Source: DATIYW01 sp035517415 (GTDB lineage Bacteria; Acidobacteriota; Thermoanaerobaculia; Thermoanaerobaculales; Thermoanaerobaculaceae). Taken from it: a stretch of DNA of 26,211 nt. Location of the stretch: assembly GCA_035517415.1 (NCBI GenBank), contig DATIYW010000283.1, forward strand, positions 1-26,211, read 5' to 3'. This document shows positions 14,069 to 22,339 of the stretch, in pieces (position 1 is the first letter of the stretch; each line of letters starts with the position of its first letter). The notes below the pieces were generated by a model. The model was not told the DNA's origin, searched no databases, and saw only the letters and a program-made list of their open reading frames with translations. The translations under genes were made by a program, and so were the position numbers.

Positions 14069-15114
14069 CACGCTCCGATGCGACCCGCGCCCTCGCCGCG
14101 GTCTCCGCCGCACTCGCCGTCGCCTGTGCCGGACGCGGACCCGAGCCGCTCCACGCCTCCGGGCATATCGAGGCGACCGAAGTCCGCATCGCGGCCAAGG
14201 TGCCGGGCAAGCTGCTCGAGCTCCCCTCCCACGAGGGCGACGCCGTCGCCGCTGGGCAGCTGATGGCGCGCCTCGACGCCTCCGACGCCGAGCACCAGCT
14301 CGCCCAGGCGCGCGGCGAGCTCGCCGCGGCCGACGCGCACCTCCGCCTGCTCGAGGCCGGGACGCGGAGCGAGGACATCGACCGCGCGGCGGCGCTGCTC
14401 GCCCGCGACCAGGCCGACCTCGACGGCGCGCGCCTCGACCTCAAGCGCCTCGAGGGGCTGGCCGACCGCGGCACCGCCACGCTCAAGGCGCGCGACGATG
14501 CGCGCACCCGCGCCGCGATGCTCGAGCGCGGCGTCGCCGCCGACCGGGCGCAGCTCGACGCGCTCGAGGCCGGCCCGCGGCCGGAGGAGATCGAGCAGGC
14601 GCGCGGCCAGCGCGACGCCGCCGCCGCCGCCGTCGCCGCCGCCGCGCAGCGGGTCGCCGACGCCACCGTCGCCGCGCCGCTCGACGGCGTCGTCACCGAG
14701 CGCATCGCCGAGCCGGGCGAGGTGCTCGCGGCCGGGGCGCCGCTGCTCGTCCTGACCGACCTCGCCCATCCCTGGCTCAACGTCTACGTCGACGAGCCGG
14801 CGCTCGCGCACATCCACCTCGGCGACACCGCGCGCGTGAAGGTGGACGGCCGCGCCGACGCGTTCCCCGGCAGGGTGACCTTCGTCTCGCCCGTGGCCGA
14901 GTTCACGCCGAAGAACGTGCAGACCCCGGAGGAGCGGGCGAAGCTGGTGTTCCGCATCAAGATCGGACTCGACAACCCGAGCGGGGTGTTCAAGCCCGGG
15001 ATGCCCGCCGACGCCTACTTCGAGGAAACGGGGACCGGGGGCCGGGCTCCGGGGTCCGGCGTCGGCACGTCCGGCTCCCGGCCGCCGACGAGCGATTCGC
15101 GGGCCCCGGCATGA
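14065..15114 (+). CDS. HlyD/YbhG-type periplasmic adaptor of an ABC efflux pump
   Basis: This is a 349-residue membrane-fusion protein. The signal region ends in LAVAC with C21, so it may be a lipoprotein. A lipoyl half-motif (about 35-70) is followed by an Ala/Arg/Glu-rich coiled-coil hairpin (about 75-210), the second lipoyl half (VAAPLDGVVTERIAEPGEVL, 211-230) and a beta-barrel region to about 320. It should link the inner-membrane ABC part to the TolC-type channel. The start overlaps the tetR stop as ATGA, and the stop overlaps the next start in the same way. The last 28 residues are a Gly/Ser/Pro/Arg tail encoded by a degenerate GGGGTCC heptamer array, which looks like a late addition to the gene. 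Confidence 0.9.
   Translation: MTRSDATRALAAVSAALAVACAGRGPEPLHASGHIEATEVRIAAKVPGKLLELPSHEGDAVAAGQLMARLDASDAEHQLAQARGELAAADAHLRLLEAGTRSEDIDRAAALLARDQADLDGARLDLKRLEGLADRGTATLKARDDARTRAAMLERGVAADRAQLDALEAGPRPEEIEQARGQRDAAAAAVAAAAQRVADATVAAPLDGVVTERIAEPGEVLAAGAPLLVLTDLAHPWLNVYVDEPALAHIHLGDTARVKVDGRADAFPGRVTFVSPVAEFTPKNVQTPEERAKLVFRIKIGLDNPSGVFKPGMPADAYFEETGTGGRAPGSGVGTSGSRPPTSDSRAPA
15030..15057 (+). repeat. Degenerate GGGGTCC heptamer array inside the adaptor gene
   Basis: Four consecutive heptamers read GGGGACC, GGGGGCC, GGGCTCC and GGGGTCC, each within two bases of GGGGTCC. They encode the start of the low-complexity adaptor tail. Perfect copies of the same unit occur at 19476-19503. Confidence 0.55.
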
Positions 15115-16055
15115 ACGGCGACGACCGTGTCGTCTCCGCGCGCGGCCTCGTCGTGCGCTACGGCGACAACACCGCGGTGAAGGGGCTGGACCTCGAGGTC
15201 CGGCGCGGCGAGGTCGTCGGGATGATCGGGCCCGACGGCGCGGGCAAGACCTCCTCGCTGCGCGTCATCGGCGGGCTGCAGCGCGCCGCCGCCGGCGCCG
15301 TCGAGGTGCTCGGCGAGGACGCCTGGAGGCATCGCCGTGGGCTCCACCACCGCCTCGGCTACCTCGCCCAGCGGTTCGCGCTCTACGGCGACCTCACGGT
15401 CGACGAGAACGCGCAGTTCTTCGGCCTCCTGCTCGGCGTCCCCGCCTGGCGCGCGCGCCGCGACGAGCTGCTCGAACGCGTCGGCCTGACCCCGTTCCGC
15501 ACCCGGCCGGCCGACCGCCTCTCGGGCGGGATGAAGCAGAAGCTCGCGCTGGTGTGCAGCCTGATGCACTCGCCGGAGATCCTCCTCCTCGACGAGCCGA
15601 CCACCGGCGTCGACCCGGTCACCCGGCGCGAGTTCTGGCGCCTCCTCGCGGGGTTGGTCGCGGGCGGGCTGACGCTGCTGATCGCCACCCCCTACCTCGA
15701 CGAGGCGGAACGCTGCACGCGCGTGGTGCTGATGCACGAGGGGCGCGTGCTCGCGGACGCGCCGCCCGGCGAGCTGCCGGCGATGCTGCCCGGCGTCGTC
15801 GTCGAGGTCGCGGCCGCCCCGCGCGCCCTCGCCGCCGACGCGCTCGCGAAGATGCCGGGCGCGCTCGACGTGCAGCCGTTCGCGGCCCGCTTCCACGTCC
15901 GGCTCGCGAGCGCCGAGGACGCGGTCGAGCGTGTCCGCGCCGCGCTCGAGGCGGCCGGGGCGCGGGTCGAGGAGGTGCGCGTGATCCGCACCGGGCTCGA
16001 GGACACCTTCCTCCACCTCACCCGCGTCGGTCGCGAGTCATCGGAGGCCGCATGA
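15111..16055 (+). CDS. ABC transporter ATPase, equivalent of the YbhF N-terminal half
   Basis: This 314-residue cytoplasmic ATPase has Walker A GPDGAGKT at 40-47, a Q-loop at Q87, the signature LSGGM at 137-141 and Walker B LLLDE at 158-162. At the switch position the usual His is Pro194 (IATPYLDEAE). The GPDGAGKT form and the EPTTGVDP continuation match the first nucleotide-binding domain of YbhF-type double ATPases. A regulatory C-terminal region covers about 220-314. It probably pairs with the ATPase at 17425-18363. The start overlaps the adaptor stop (ATGA), and its own stop overlaps the channel gene start, so translation is likely coupled. Confidence 0.9.
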   Translation: MNGDDRVVSARGLVVRYGDNTAVKGLDLEVRRGEVVGMIGPDGAGKTSSLRVIGGLQRAAAGAVEVLGEDAWRHRRGLHHRLGYLAQRFALYGDLTVDENAQFFGLLLGVPAWRARRDELLERVGLTPFRTRPADRLSGGMKQKLALVCSLMHSPEILLLDEPTTGVDPVTRREFWRLLAGLVAGGLTLLIATPYLDEAERCTRVVLMHEGRVLADAPPGELPAMLPGVVVEVAAAPRALAADALAKMPGALDVQPFAARFHVRLASAEDAVERVRAALEAAGARVEEVRVIRTGLEDTFLHLTRVGRESSEAA

Positions 16056-17428
16056 CGATGCCATCCCGCTCCAGCATCCCGGGCACTCTCCGGGCGTCGC
16101 GGCTCGGCGCCGCGTCCGCGTTCGCGATCGCGGCCGGCGCACTGGCCCTCGGCCGGTCGCTCGCCGCCGAGACCGTCCGGCTGACCGCCGACGCGGCCGC
16201 GGCCCGTGTCGTCGAGGTCTCGAGCGCAGCGGCGGCGGCGCTCGAGCGCACCAACGCCGCCCACGCCTCGGTCGCGTCCGCCGATGCGAGCGCGGGGCCG
16301 CAGCTCCTCGCCTCCGCCGCGCTCGCGCGGCGCAGCTCGGTGCCCGCGTTCGTCTTGCCGTTCACCGCGCCGGGCCAGCCGCCGCTCGTCCTCGTCCCCG
16401 ACATCACCACCACCTACGCGGCCGGCCTCCGCCTCCAGCAGCCGCTCTACACCGGAGGCGCGATCGGCGCCCAGCGCGGCGCCGCCCGCGCCGACCTGCG
16501 CGGCGCGGACGCCGGCAGGGCGCAGACGACGGCGGACCTCCGCCTCGCGGCGCAGACCTCGTACTGGCAGGCGGTCCGCACCGCCGCGAGCGTCGACGTC
16601 GCCCGGGCGCAGGAGGAGCGGGCGCAGCGCCTGCTCGCCGACACCCAGGCGCTGCTCGACGCCGGGATGGCGGTCGACGCAGACGTGCTCGCGGCGCGCG
16701 AGCGGGTGGCCAGCGCCCGGGTCGGCACGATCACCGCCGAAGCGAACGCCGCCGACGCGCACGACCAGCTCCGCTCACTGCTCCACCTGCCGCCCGACGC
16801 GGTCGTCGAGCTCGCCGACACGCTCGCCGGCCGCCTGCCCGCGCCGCCGGCGGCGGTCGGGGAGCTGGTGCGACGCGCCCTCGACGGCCGCCCCGAGGTG
16901 GGCGCCGCGGGGGCGGCGATCGCCGGCCTCGCCGAGCGCGCCGACCTCGCGGGCGCGCCCGCGCGGCCGAGCGTCGCGGCGGTCGCGGCGTGGGACTACG
17001 ACCGGCCGAACGCGCGCTACTTCCCGCAGCTCGACCAGTTCAAGCAGTCGTGGAGCGTCGGCGTGTTCGGCTCCTGGACGCTCTACGACGGCGGCAAGGC
17101 GGGCGCCGACGCGGCCGCCGCCCGTGCCCAGGCAGCGGCGGCGGCGCACGACCGCGACGAGCTGCAGCGGCGAATCACGGTCGAGGTGCAGACCGACGCG
17201 CGCCGGCTCTCGGCCGCGATCGCCACGGTCGAGGCCGCCGACGCGGCGCGCGCCGCCGCGGTCGAGCGCGAGAGCGCGGCGCGCGACCGTCACGCGGCGG
17301 GACTCGCCGCCATGGCGGAGATCCTCGACGCGGAGGCGCAGCTCGCCGCCGCCGAGCAGCAGCAGGTCGACACGCGGGCGGCGGCGTGGCTGGCCGCCGC
17401 GACGCTCGACCGGGCGGTCGGCCGGTGA
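16052..17428 (+). CDS. TolC-family outer-membrane efflux channel
   Basis: This 458-residue outer-membrane factor has an Ala-rich signal peptide (1 to about 39, cleavage near LAA-ET). Two repeats of the outer-membrane efflux domain follow, rich in Ala and long helices (about 45-240 and 255-458). The segments TYAAGLRLQQPLYTGGAIGAQ and WSVGVFGSWTLYDGGKAGADAAAA are the two beta-barrel and turn signatures of the family. GGAGG at 16043-16047 lies 4 nt before ATG 16052, and a second in-frame ATG at 16058 is possible. Its place between the two ATPase genes is unusual. Together with the adaptor and permeases it completes an inner-to-outer membrane pump. Confidence 0.88.
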   Translation: MTMPSRSSIPGTLRASRLGAASAFAIAAGALALGRSLAAETVRLTADAAAARVVEVSSAAAAALERTNAAHASVASADASAGPQLLASAALARRSSVPAFVLPFTAPGQPPLVLVPDITTTYAAGLRLQQPLYTGGAIGAQRGAARADLRGADAGRAQTTADLRLAAQTSYWQAVRTAASVDVARAQEERAQRLLADTQALLDAGMAVDADVLAARERVASARVGTITAEANAADAHDQLRSLLHLPPDAVVELADTLAGRLPAPPAAVGELVRRALDGRPEVGAAGAAIAGLAERADLAGAPARPSVAAVAAWDYDRPNARYFPQLDQFKQSWSVGVFGSWTLYDGGKAGADAAAARAQAAAAAHDRDELQRRITVEVQTDARRLSAAIATVEAADAARAAAVERESAARDRHAAGLAAMAEILDAEAQLAAAEQQQVDTRAAAWLAAATLDRAVGR

Positions 17429-18363
17429 GCGAGCCGGCCGTCGTCGCGCGCGAGCTCACGCGCACGTTCGGCGCGTTCCGCGCGGTCGACCGGGTGTCGT
17501 TCGAGGTCCCGCCCGGCGAGGTGTTCGGCTTCCTCGGCTCCAACGGCGCGGGCAAGACCACGACCATCCGCATGCTCTGCGGCCTGCTCGCCCCCTCCTC
17601 CGGCTCGGCGACCGTGCTCGGCCTCGACGTGGCGAGCCGCGCCGCCGAGATCAAGCGCCGCATCGGCTACATGTCGCAGCGCTTCTCGCTCTACGCCGAC
17701 CTCACCGTCGAGGAGAACCTGCGCTTCTGGGGCGGCGCCTACGGCCTCTTCGGCGCCGAGATCGCGCGCCGCGCCGACTGGGGCATCGGCATCGCCGAGC
17801 TCGGCGAGCGGCGGCGCGCGCTGGTACGCGAGCTGCCGGGCGGCTACCGGCAGCGCCTCGCGCTCGCCTGCGCGCTGCTTCACGAGCCGCCGGTGGTGTT
17901 CCTCGACGAGCCGACCAGCGGCGTGGACCCGGAGGCCAGACGACGCTTCTGGGACCTGATCGACGGGCTCGGCGCCACCGGCAAGACCGTGTTCGTCACC
18001 ACCCACGCGATGGACGAGGCGGAGCGCTGCCACCGCGTCGCGTTCATGCACGCCGGGAGGCTCCTCCGCCTCGACACGGTCCCCCGGCTGAAGCAGCTCT
18101 TCGCCGCCGGCGAGATCATCGAGCTGCGCTGTGCCAACGCCGCCCGGGCGCTGGCCCGGCTCGACCGCGCGCCGGGCGTGAGCGAGGCCTCGCTGTTCGG
18201 CGACGCGCTCCACGTCGCACTCGACGGCCCATCGCGCCGGGCCGAGGTGGTCGCCGCGCTCGAGGCGTCCGGCTTCGGGCCGGTCGCGGCCGAAACGATC
18301 GAGCCGTCGCTGGAGGACGTCTTCATCCGCGTCATCCGCGAGGCCGAGCGCGAGGCGGCCTGA
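17425..18363 (+). CDS. ABC transporter ATPase, equivalent of the YbhF C-terminal half
   Basis: This 312-residue ATPase starts at GTG 17425, overlapping the channel stop (GTGA). Walker A GSNGAGKT is at 38-45, the Q-loop at Q85, Walker B FLDEPTSG around D161/E162, and the switch His at H194 in VTTHAMDEAE. The signature is LPGGY at 137-141 instead of LSGGQ, typical of the second domain of YbhF-like proteins. It lines up residue for residue with the ATPase at 15111-16055 over the first 200 positions, supporting a heterodimer. The stop overlaps the permease start (TGATG). Confidence 0.9.
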   Translation: MSEPAVVARELTRTFGAFRAVDRVSFEVPPGEVFGFLGSNGAGKTTTIRMLCGLLAPSSGSATVLGLDVASRAAEIKRRIGYMSQRFSLYADLTVEENLRFWGGAYGLFGAEIARRADWGIGIAELGERRRALVRELPGGYRQRLALACALLHEPPVVFLDEPTSGVDPEARRRFWDLIDGLGATGKTVFVTTHAMDEAERCHRVAFMHAGRLLRLDTVPRLKQLFAAGEIIELRCANAARALARLDRAPGVSEASLFGDALHVALDGPSRRAEVVAALEASGFGPVAAETIEPSLEDVFIRVIREAEREAA

Positions 18364-19466
18364 TGCTGCGCCGCACCCTCGCGATCGCGGTGAAGGAGCT
18401 GCTCCACCTGCGGCGCGACCCGCGCACGGCGGGCACGCTGGTGGCGATGCCGATCCTGCTCATGTTCGTCTACGGCTTTGCGCTCTCGTTCGACGCCAAG
18501 CACATCCGCCTCGTCGTCGTCGACCAGGACGGCACCAGCGCCTCGCGCGACGCCGCCGAGGCGTTCCTCCGCAGCGGCTACTTCGACCTCGTCGCCCGCG
18601 AGCACGACCCGCGCCCGCTCGAACGGCTGTTCGCCACCGGACGGGCGCAGGCGGCGCTCGTGGTCCCGTACCGCTACGCCGACGACCTCACCGCCGGCCG
18701 GCCGACGACGCTGCAGTTCGTGCTCGACGGCTCCGACTCGCAGATGGCGACGACGATCCTCGGCTACGCCGGCCAGATCGTGGCGTCGCTCTCACCGCTG
18801 GTGCGGGTCGGCGCCGCGACCGGGCCCGTGGTGCCGCTCCCGCTCGTCTGGTACAACCCCGACCTCGACTCGGCGCGCTTCCTCGTGCCCGGCCTGCTCG
18901 CGTTCATCCTCATGGTGACCTCGGTGATCGCGACCGCGCTCGCGGTCGTGCGCGAGAAGGAGCGCGGCACGATGGAGTCGCTGCGCGCGACGCCGATGGT
19001 CGCGCTCGAGCTGCTGATCGGCAAGACGGTGCCCTACCTTCTCGTGTCCTTCTTCTCCGCCGCCGGCGCGCTCGCGATCGCCTACGCGGTGTTCGCCGTG
19101 CCGGTGCGCGGCTCGCTCGTCTGGCTCGCGCTGGTGACGCTCGCGTTCCTCGCCGTCGGGCTGGGCTGGGGCGTGCTCGTCTCGACCATCGCCGAGACCC
19201 AGCAGGTCGCGTTCCAGCTCGCGCTCCTCTCCTCGATGCTCCCGACCCTGCTGCTGTCCGGGTTCATCTTCCCGATCTCCTCGATGCCGGCCGCGTTGCA
19301 GTGGTTCACCCGGATCGTGCCGGCGCGCTACTTCCTCGTCGCGCTGCGCGAGATCGTGCTCAAGGGCTCGGGGCCGGCGGTGTGGTGGGACCAGGCGGCG
19401 AGCCTCGTCGTCTTCGGCGGCCTCGTGCTCGCGCTCGCGACCGCGCGGACGCTGCGGAGCCTGTGA
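18363..19466 (+). CDS. ABC-2 type permease (YbhS/YbhR-like), first of two
   Basis: This 367-residue inner-membrane protein has one N-terminal membrane segment (about 22-42) after a short cytoplasmic start (AIAVKELLHLRRDPRTAG). A large periplasmic domain (about 45-180) and five C-terminal membrane segments follow. The motifs VREKERGTMESLRATPM and LLSGFIFPISSMPAALQWFTRIVPARYFLVALR are typical of ABC-2 drug-efflux permeases. ATG 18363 overlaps the ATPase stop. It should form a heterodimeric channel with the second permease at 19561. Confidence 0.9.
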   Translation: MLRRTLAIAVKELLHLRRDPRTAGTLVAMPILLMFVYGFALSFDAKHIRLVVVDQDGTSASRDAAEAFLRSGYFDLVAREHDPRPLERLFATGRAQAALVVPYRYADDLTAGRPTTLQFVLDGSDSQMATTILGYAGQIVASLSPLVRVGAATGPVVPLPLVWYNPDLDSARFLVPGLLAFILMVTSVIATALAVVREKERGTMESLRATPMVALELLIGKTVPYLLVSFFSAAGALAIAYAVFAVPVRGSLVWLALVTLAFLAVGLGWGVLVSTIAETQQVAFQLALLSSMLPTLLLSGFIFPISSMPAALQWFTRIVPARYFLVALREIVLKGSGPAVWWDQAASLVVFGGLVLALATARTLRSL

Positions 19467-19564
19467 TGAGAGACAGGGGTCCGGGGTCCGGGGTCCGGGG
19501 TCCGCTCGACCGCCTTTCCCAGAGGCGCGGGCACCGGCGACACCGAGGGACGGCGCGGCGATGA
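19466..19564 (+). CDS. 32-codon frame bridging the two permease genes (doubtful gene)
   Basis: ATG 19466 shares its A with the stop of the first permease (TGATGA). The TGA at 19562-19564 overlaps the ATG of the second permease (ATGA). The frame fills the gap exactly and runs through the four GGGGTCC heptamers, giving an Arg/Gly-rich peptide with no recognisable fold. A functional peptide is unlikely. If translated, its value may be to carry ribosomes across the gap and keep the two permeases coupled. Chance is a real alternative because GC-rich frames stay open easily. Confidence 0.3.
   Translation: MRDRGPGSGVRGPLDRLSQRRGHRRHRGTARR
19476..19503 (+). repeat. Four perfect tandem GGGGTCC heptamers
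   Basis: GGGGTCC is repeated at 19476, 19483, 19490 and 19497 without a mismatch, in the 94-bp gap between the two permease genes. All other junctions in this operon are overlaps of a few bases, so the array appears to have been inserted or expanded here. Confidence 0.85.
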
Positions 19565-20655
19565 GGGCGCTGCTCAACATCCTGGTCAAGGAGCTGCTCC
19601 AGCTCCGCCGCGACCCCAAGATCCTGCCGATCCTGTTCATCGCGCCGGTGATCCAGCTGACGATCCTCGGCTACGCCGCCACCACCGACGTGCGCAACGT
19701 GGAGCTGGCGGTCTGCGACCTCGACCACACCCAGGCGAGCCGCGAGCTGGTCGAGCGGTTCACCCGCTCGACCTACTTCCGGCTCACCGCGGTGACCGAC
19801 TCGCAGGTCGGCCTCGACGCCCTCCTCGACAGCGGCGCCGCGCGGATCGCGCTCACCGTGCCGGCGGGGTTCGCCGCGGATCGCTCGGCGGGGCGGCGCG
19901 GCGCCGTCCAGCTCGCCGCCGACGGCTCCGACGCGATGACCGGGACGGCCGGGCTGTCGTATGCCGTCAACGTGCTGCGCGACGCGTCGCGCGCCGGCGG
20001 GATGGAGCCGCTGGTCGACCTGCGCCCGATCGTGCTCTACAACCCGGACCTCGTCAGCCGCGACTTCATGGTCCCGGCGGTGCTCGCGATGATCATCATG
20101 ATCATGACGATGATGCTCACCGCGATGGCGCTCGTGCGGGAGACCGAGATCGGCACCATGGAGCAGCTCCTCGTCACGCCGCTGCAGCCCGGCCAGCTGA
20201 TCCTCGGCAAGCTCGTCCCCTACGCGCTCGTCGGCCTGGTCGAGGTGTTCAGCGCGCTGCCGGTCGTGCTCTACTGGTTCCGCGTGCCGTTGCGCGGCTC
20301 GTTCGCCGTGCTGCTGCTGCTCACGCTGCCGTTCATGCTCTGCACGCTCGGCCTCGGCCTGCTGATCTCGACGTTGTCGCAGACGCAGCAGCAGGCGATG
20401 ATGATGACGGCGTTCATCTTCATCCTGCCGCAGGTGCTCCTCTCCGGATTCGCCTTCCCGATCCAGAACATGCCGGCGGTGTTCCAGTGGGTGACCTACC
20501 TCGTGCCGCTGCGCTACTACGTCGTCATCCTGCGCGGCGTGTTCCTCAAGGGCGTCGGCCTCGACGTGCTGTGGCCGCAGGCCGCGGCGCTGGTCGGCAT
20601 GGGGATCGTGATCCTCGCCCTCGCCCGCCTCCGCTTCCGCCGCCGCCTCGGCTAG
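19561..20655 (+). CDS. ABC-2 type permease (YbhR/YbhS-like), second of two
   Basis: This 364-residue inner-membrane protein has the same plan as its neighbour: NILVKELLQLRRDPKILPILFIAPVIQLTILGY at the start (membrane segment about 22-40), a periplasmic domain (about 45-170) and five C-terminal membrane segments. VRETEIGTMEQLLVTPLQP and LLSGFAFPIQNMPAVFQWVTYLVPLRYYVVILRG are family motifs. It ends the efflux operon. The next gene is convergent 34 bp later. Substrate cannot be predicted, though YbhFSR in E. coli has been linked to export of drugs and cations. Confidence 0.9.
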   Translation: MRALLNILVKELLQLRRDPKILPILFIAPVIQLTILGYAATTDVRNVELAVCDLDHTQASRELVERFTRSTYFRLTAVTDSQVGLDALLDSGAARIALTVPAGFAADRSAGRRGAVQLAADGSDAMTGTAGLSYAVNVLRDASRAGGMEPLVDLRPIVLYNPDLVSRDFMVPAVLAMIIMIMTMMLTAMALVRETEIGTMEQLLVTPLQPGQLILGKLVPYALVGLVEVFSALPVVLYWFRVPLRGSFAVLLLLTLPFMLCTLGLGLLISTLSQTQQQAMMMTAFIFILPQVLLSGFAFPIQNMPAVFQWVTYLVPLRYYVVILRGVFLKGVGLDVLWPQAAALVGMGIVILALARLRFRRRLG

Positions 20656-20689
20656 ACCGCGAGGCGTCCGCCGCCGCGGATCGAGGACC

Positions 20690-21187
20690 TCAGCGCGCCT
20701 CGTCGGCGGTCGGACCGTACACGCCCGGCAACGGGACGTCGAGCAGGCGCAGGTAGACCGAGAGCTGGCCGCGGTGGTGGACGATGTGGCTGAAGCACAC
20801 CGCGCGCAGGGCGGCGCCGCGCGGGAGCTCGCGCACGACCGCGTCGCCGCGCCGCATCCGCCAGGGAGCCGCCATCTGCTCGTCGCTCAGCGCAGGCAGC
20901 GCCGCGGCGAGCGAGCGGACGTTGGCGTCGAACGTCTCGAGCACCTCGGCGAGGTTCGCGGCGACGCGCGGCCGGTACGCGCCGGGCGCGATCACGTGCT
21001 CCTCGGCGGTGCAGATGCGCACACCCATCGCCGGCAGCTCCGCGACGTGGGTCGCGAGGCGGCCGAGCGGCATCGACTTCTCGTGCGGCTTCCACGCGAA
21101 CCGCGCCTCCGGCACTCGCTCGAGCATCCGCCGCGTCGCCGGTGCCTCGCGCTCCAGCTCGCTCAGGAACAGGTCGGCCAGTCTCAT
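20690..21187 (-). CDS. DinB-like/DUF664 metal-binding four-helix protein
   Basis: This 165-residue protein is of the DinB/DUF664 superfamily (Bacillus DinB-like), a four-helix bundle with a metal site made of three histidines. Candidates here are H47 in RLATHVAE, then H134 and H138 in FSHIVHHRGQLSVYLRLL, the most diagnostic segment. Members include thiol-dependent transferases and many uncharacterised proteins, so no reaction is assigned. ATG 21187 has GGAGG 4 nt upstream, and TACGAT lies a little further up as a possible -10. The frame stays open to 24400, but the upstream part is antisense to glk and the cytochrome. Unrelated to the polymerase also called DinB. Confidence 0.87.
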   Translation of the reverse strand: MRLADLFLSELEREAPATRRMLERVPEARFAWKPHEKSMPLGRLATHVAELPAMGVRICTAEEHVIAPGAYRPRVAANLAEVLETFDANVRSLAAALPALSDEQMAAPWRMRRGDAVVRELPRGAALRAVCFSHIVHHRGQLSVYLRLLDVPLPGVYGPTADEAR

Positions 21188-21301
21188 TTCGCCTCCCGGA
21201 CTCGCGATCGTAGCACCCGGAGCGCGGTGCGCCGCCCCGGCCGGGCGCGCGGCCGCCGGATGCGGCGATAATCGTGCCGACCCGACGTCTGGAGGTGGAC
21301 G

Positions 21302-22282
21302 ATGCTGGTTCTCGCAGGCGACATCGGCGGCACGAAGTCTCTGCTCGCGGCGGCGCGCGTTTCGGGCTCCGGGTTCGAGATCGTCGCCGAGCAGCGCTAC
21401 TCGAGCCCCGACTACCCCGACCTCGCGCCGATCGTCACCGAGTTCCTCGCCGGCGTGAAGGAGAGCGTCGGCGCCGCCTGCTTCGGCGTGCCCGGCGCGG
21501 TGATCGGCGGCGAGTGCCGCACGCCGAACCTCCCGTGGTTCCTGACCGAGCACGGCCTCGCCGAGAGGACCGGCGTCCCCCGCGTTCACCTCGTCAACGA
21601 CTTCGCCGCCGCGGCTCTCGGCACCCTGTCGCTCGCGCCCGGCGCGACCGCGACGCTGCAGGAGGGCGAGCCGGCCGAGCACGGCACGCGGGCGGTGATC
21701 GGCGCCGGCACCGGGCTCGGCCAGGCGATCCTGTTCTGGAACGGCGCCCACTACCGGGTGAACCCGACCGAGGCCGGCCACGGCGGCTTCGCCGCCCAGG
21801 GCGCGCTGCAGCACGAGCTGGCGCTCCACCTCGAAAAGCAGTTCCTGCCGGTCTCGGTCGAGCGCGTCGTGTCGGGGCCGGGCCTGGTCAACGTCTACGA
21901 CTTCCTCGTCGGGCGGGGCGTGCCGACCGCCGCCGAGGTCGCGGCGAGCCGCGCCAGGTCGGACCCCGCCGCGGCGATCGCCCAGCACGCGCTCTCCGGG
22001 ACCGACGCCGCGTGTGTCCAGGCGCTCGAGCTGTTCGTCGACGCCTACGGCGCCGAGGCCGGCTCGCTCGCGCTCCGGGTGTTCGCGACCGGCGGCGTGT
22101 GGGTGGCGGGCGGGATCGCGCCGAAGATCCTCGCGAAGCTCAAGGACGGCTCGTTCATGCGCGGCTTCTCTCGCAAGGGCCGGCTGACCGACTTCATGGC
22201 GCGGGTCCCGGTCAAGGTCGTGCTCGAGCCGCGCGTCGGACTGCTCGGGGCGATCACCCAAGCGGCCCGACTGCTGGCGTGA
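21302..22282 (+). CDS. glk: Glucokinase
   Basis: This 326-residue enzyme phosphorylates glucose with ATP to glucose 6-phosphate in the cytoplasm, feeding glycolysis. The first phosphate motif DIGGTKS is at 7-13. The catalytic base is D100 in LVNDFAAAALG, the second phosphate motif is GAGTGLGQ (134-141), and the sugar-binding E157/H160 lie in EAGHGGFA. The C-terminal GGVWVAGGIAPKIL block and a length near 325 match the bacterial Glk family (not the ROK family, whose cysteine-rich zinc motif is absent). GGAGGTGG lies just before ATG 21302 and GATAAT at 21267-21272 is a plausible -10. Confidence 0.92.
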   Translation: MLVLAGDIGGTKSLLAAARVSGSGFEIVAEQRYSSPDYPDLAPIVTEFLAGVKESVGAACFGVPGAVIGGECRTPNLPWFLTEHGLAERTGVPRVHLVNDFAAAALGTLSLAPGATATLQEGEPAEHGTRAVIGAGTGLGQAILFWNGAHYRVNPTEAGHGGFAAQGALQHELALHLEKQFLPVSVERVVSGPGLVNVYDFLVGRGVPTAAEVAASRARSDPAAAIAQHALSGTDAACVQALELFVDAYGAEAGSLALRVFATGGVWVAGGIAPKILAKLKDGSFMRGFSRKGRLTDFMARVPVKVVLEPRVGLLGAITQAARLLA

Positions 22283-22339
22283 CGGGACCTGCGGGCTCGG
22301 TCGGCTAAACTGCGGCGTCGAGCCGGACGGAGGTGGGGG

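Noticed and set aside
16206..18362. 719 codons open upstream of the first permease in the same frame
   Set aside because: The translation is Arg/Ser/Pro-rich and overlaps the well-supported TolC-type and ATPase genes in another frame. The permease starts at 18363 with a stop-start overlap.
12096..21187. Possible link between two 'DinB' proteins as a damage-response pair
   Set aside because: The polymerase DinB and the DUF664 DinB-like protein share only a name. They are unrelated folds about 8 kb apart on different strands.
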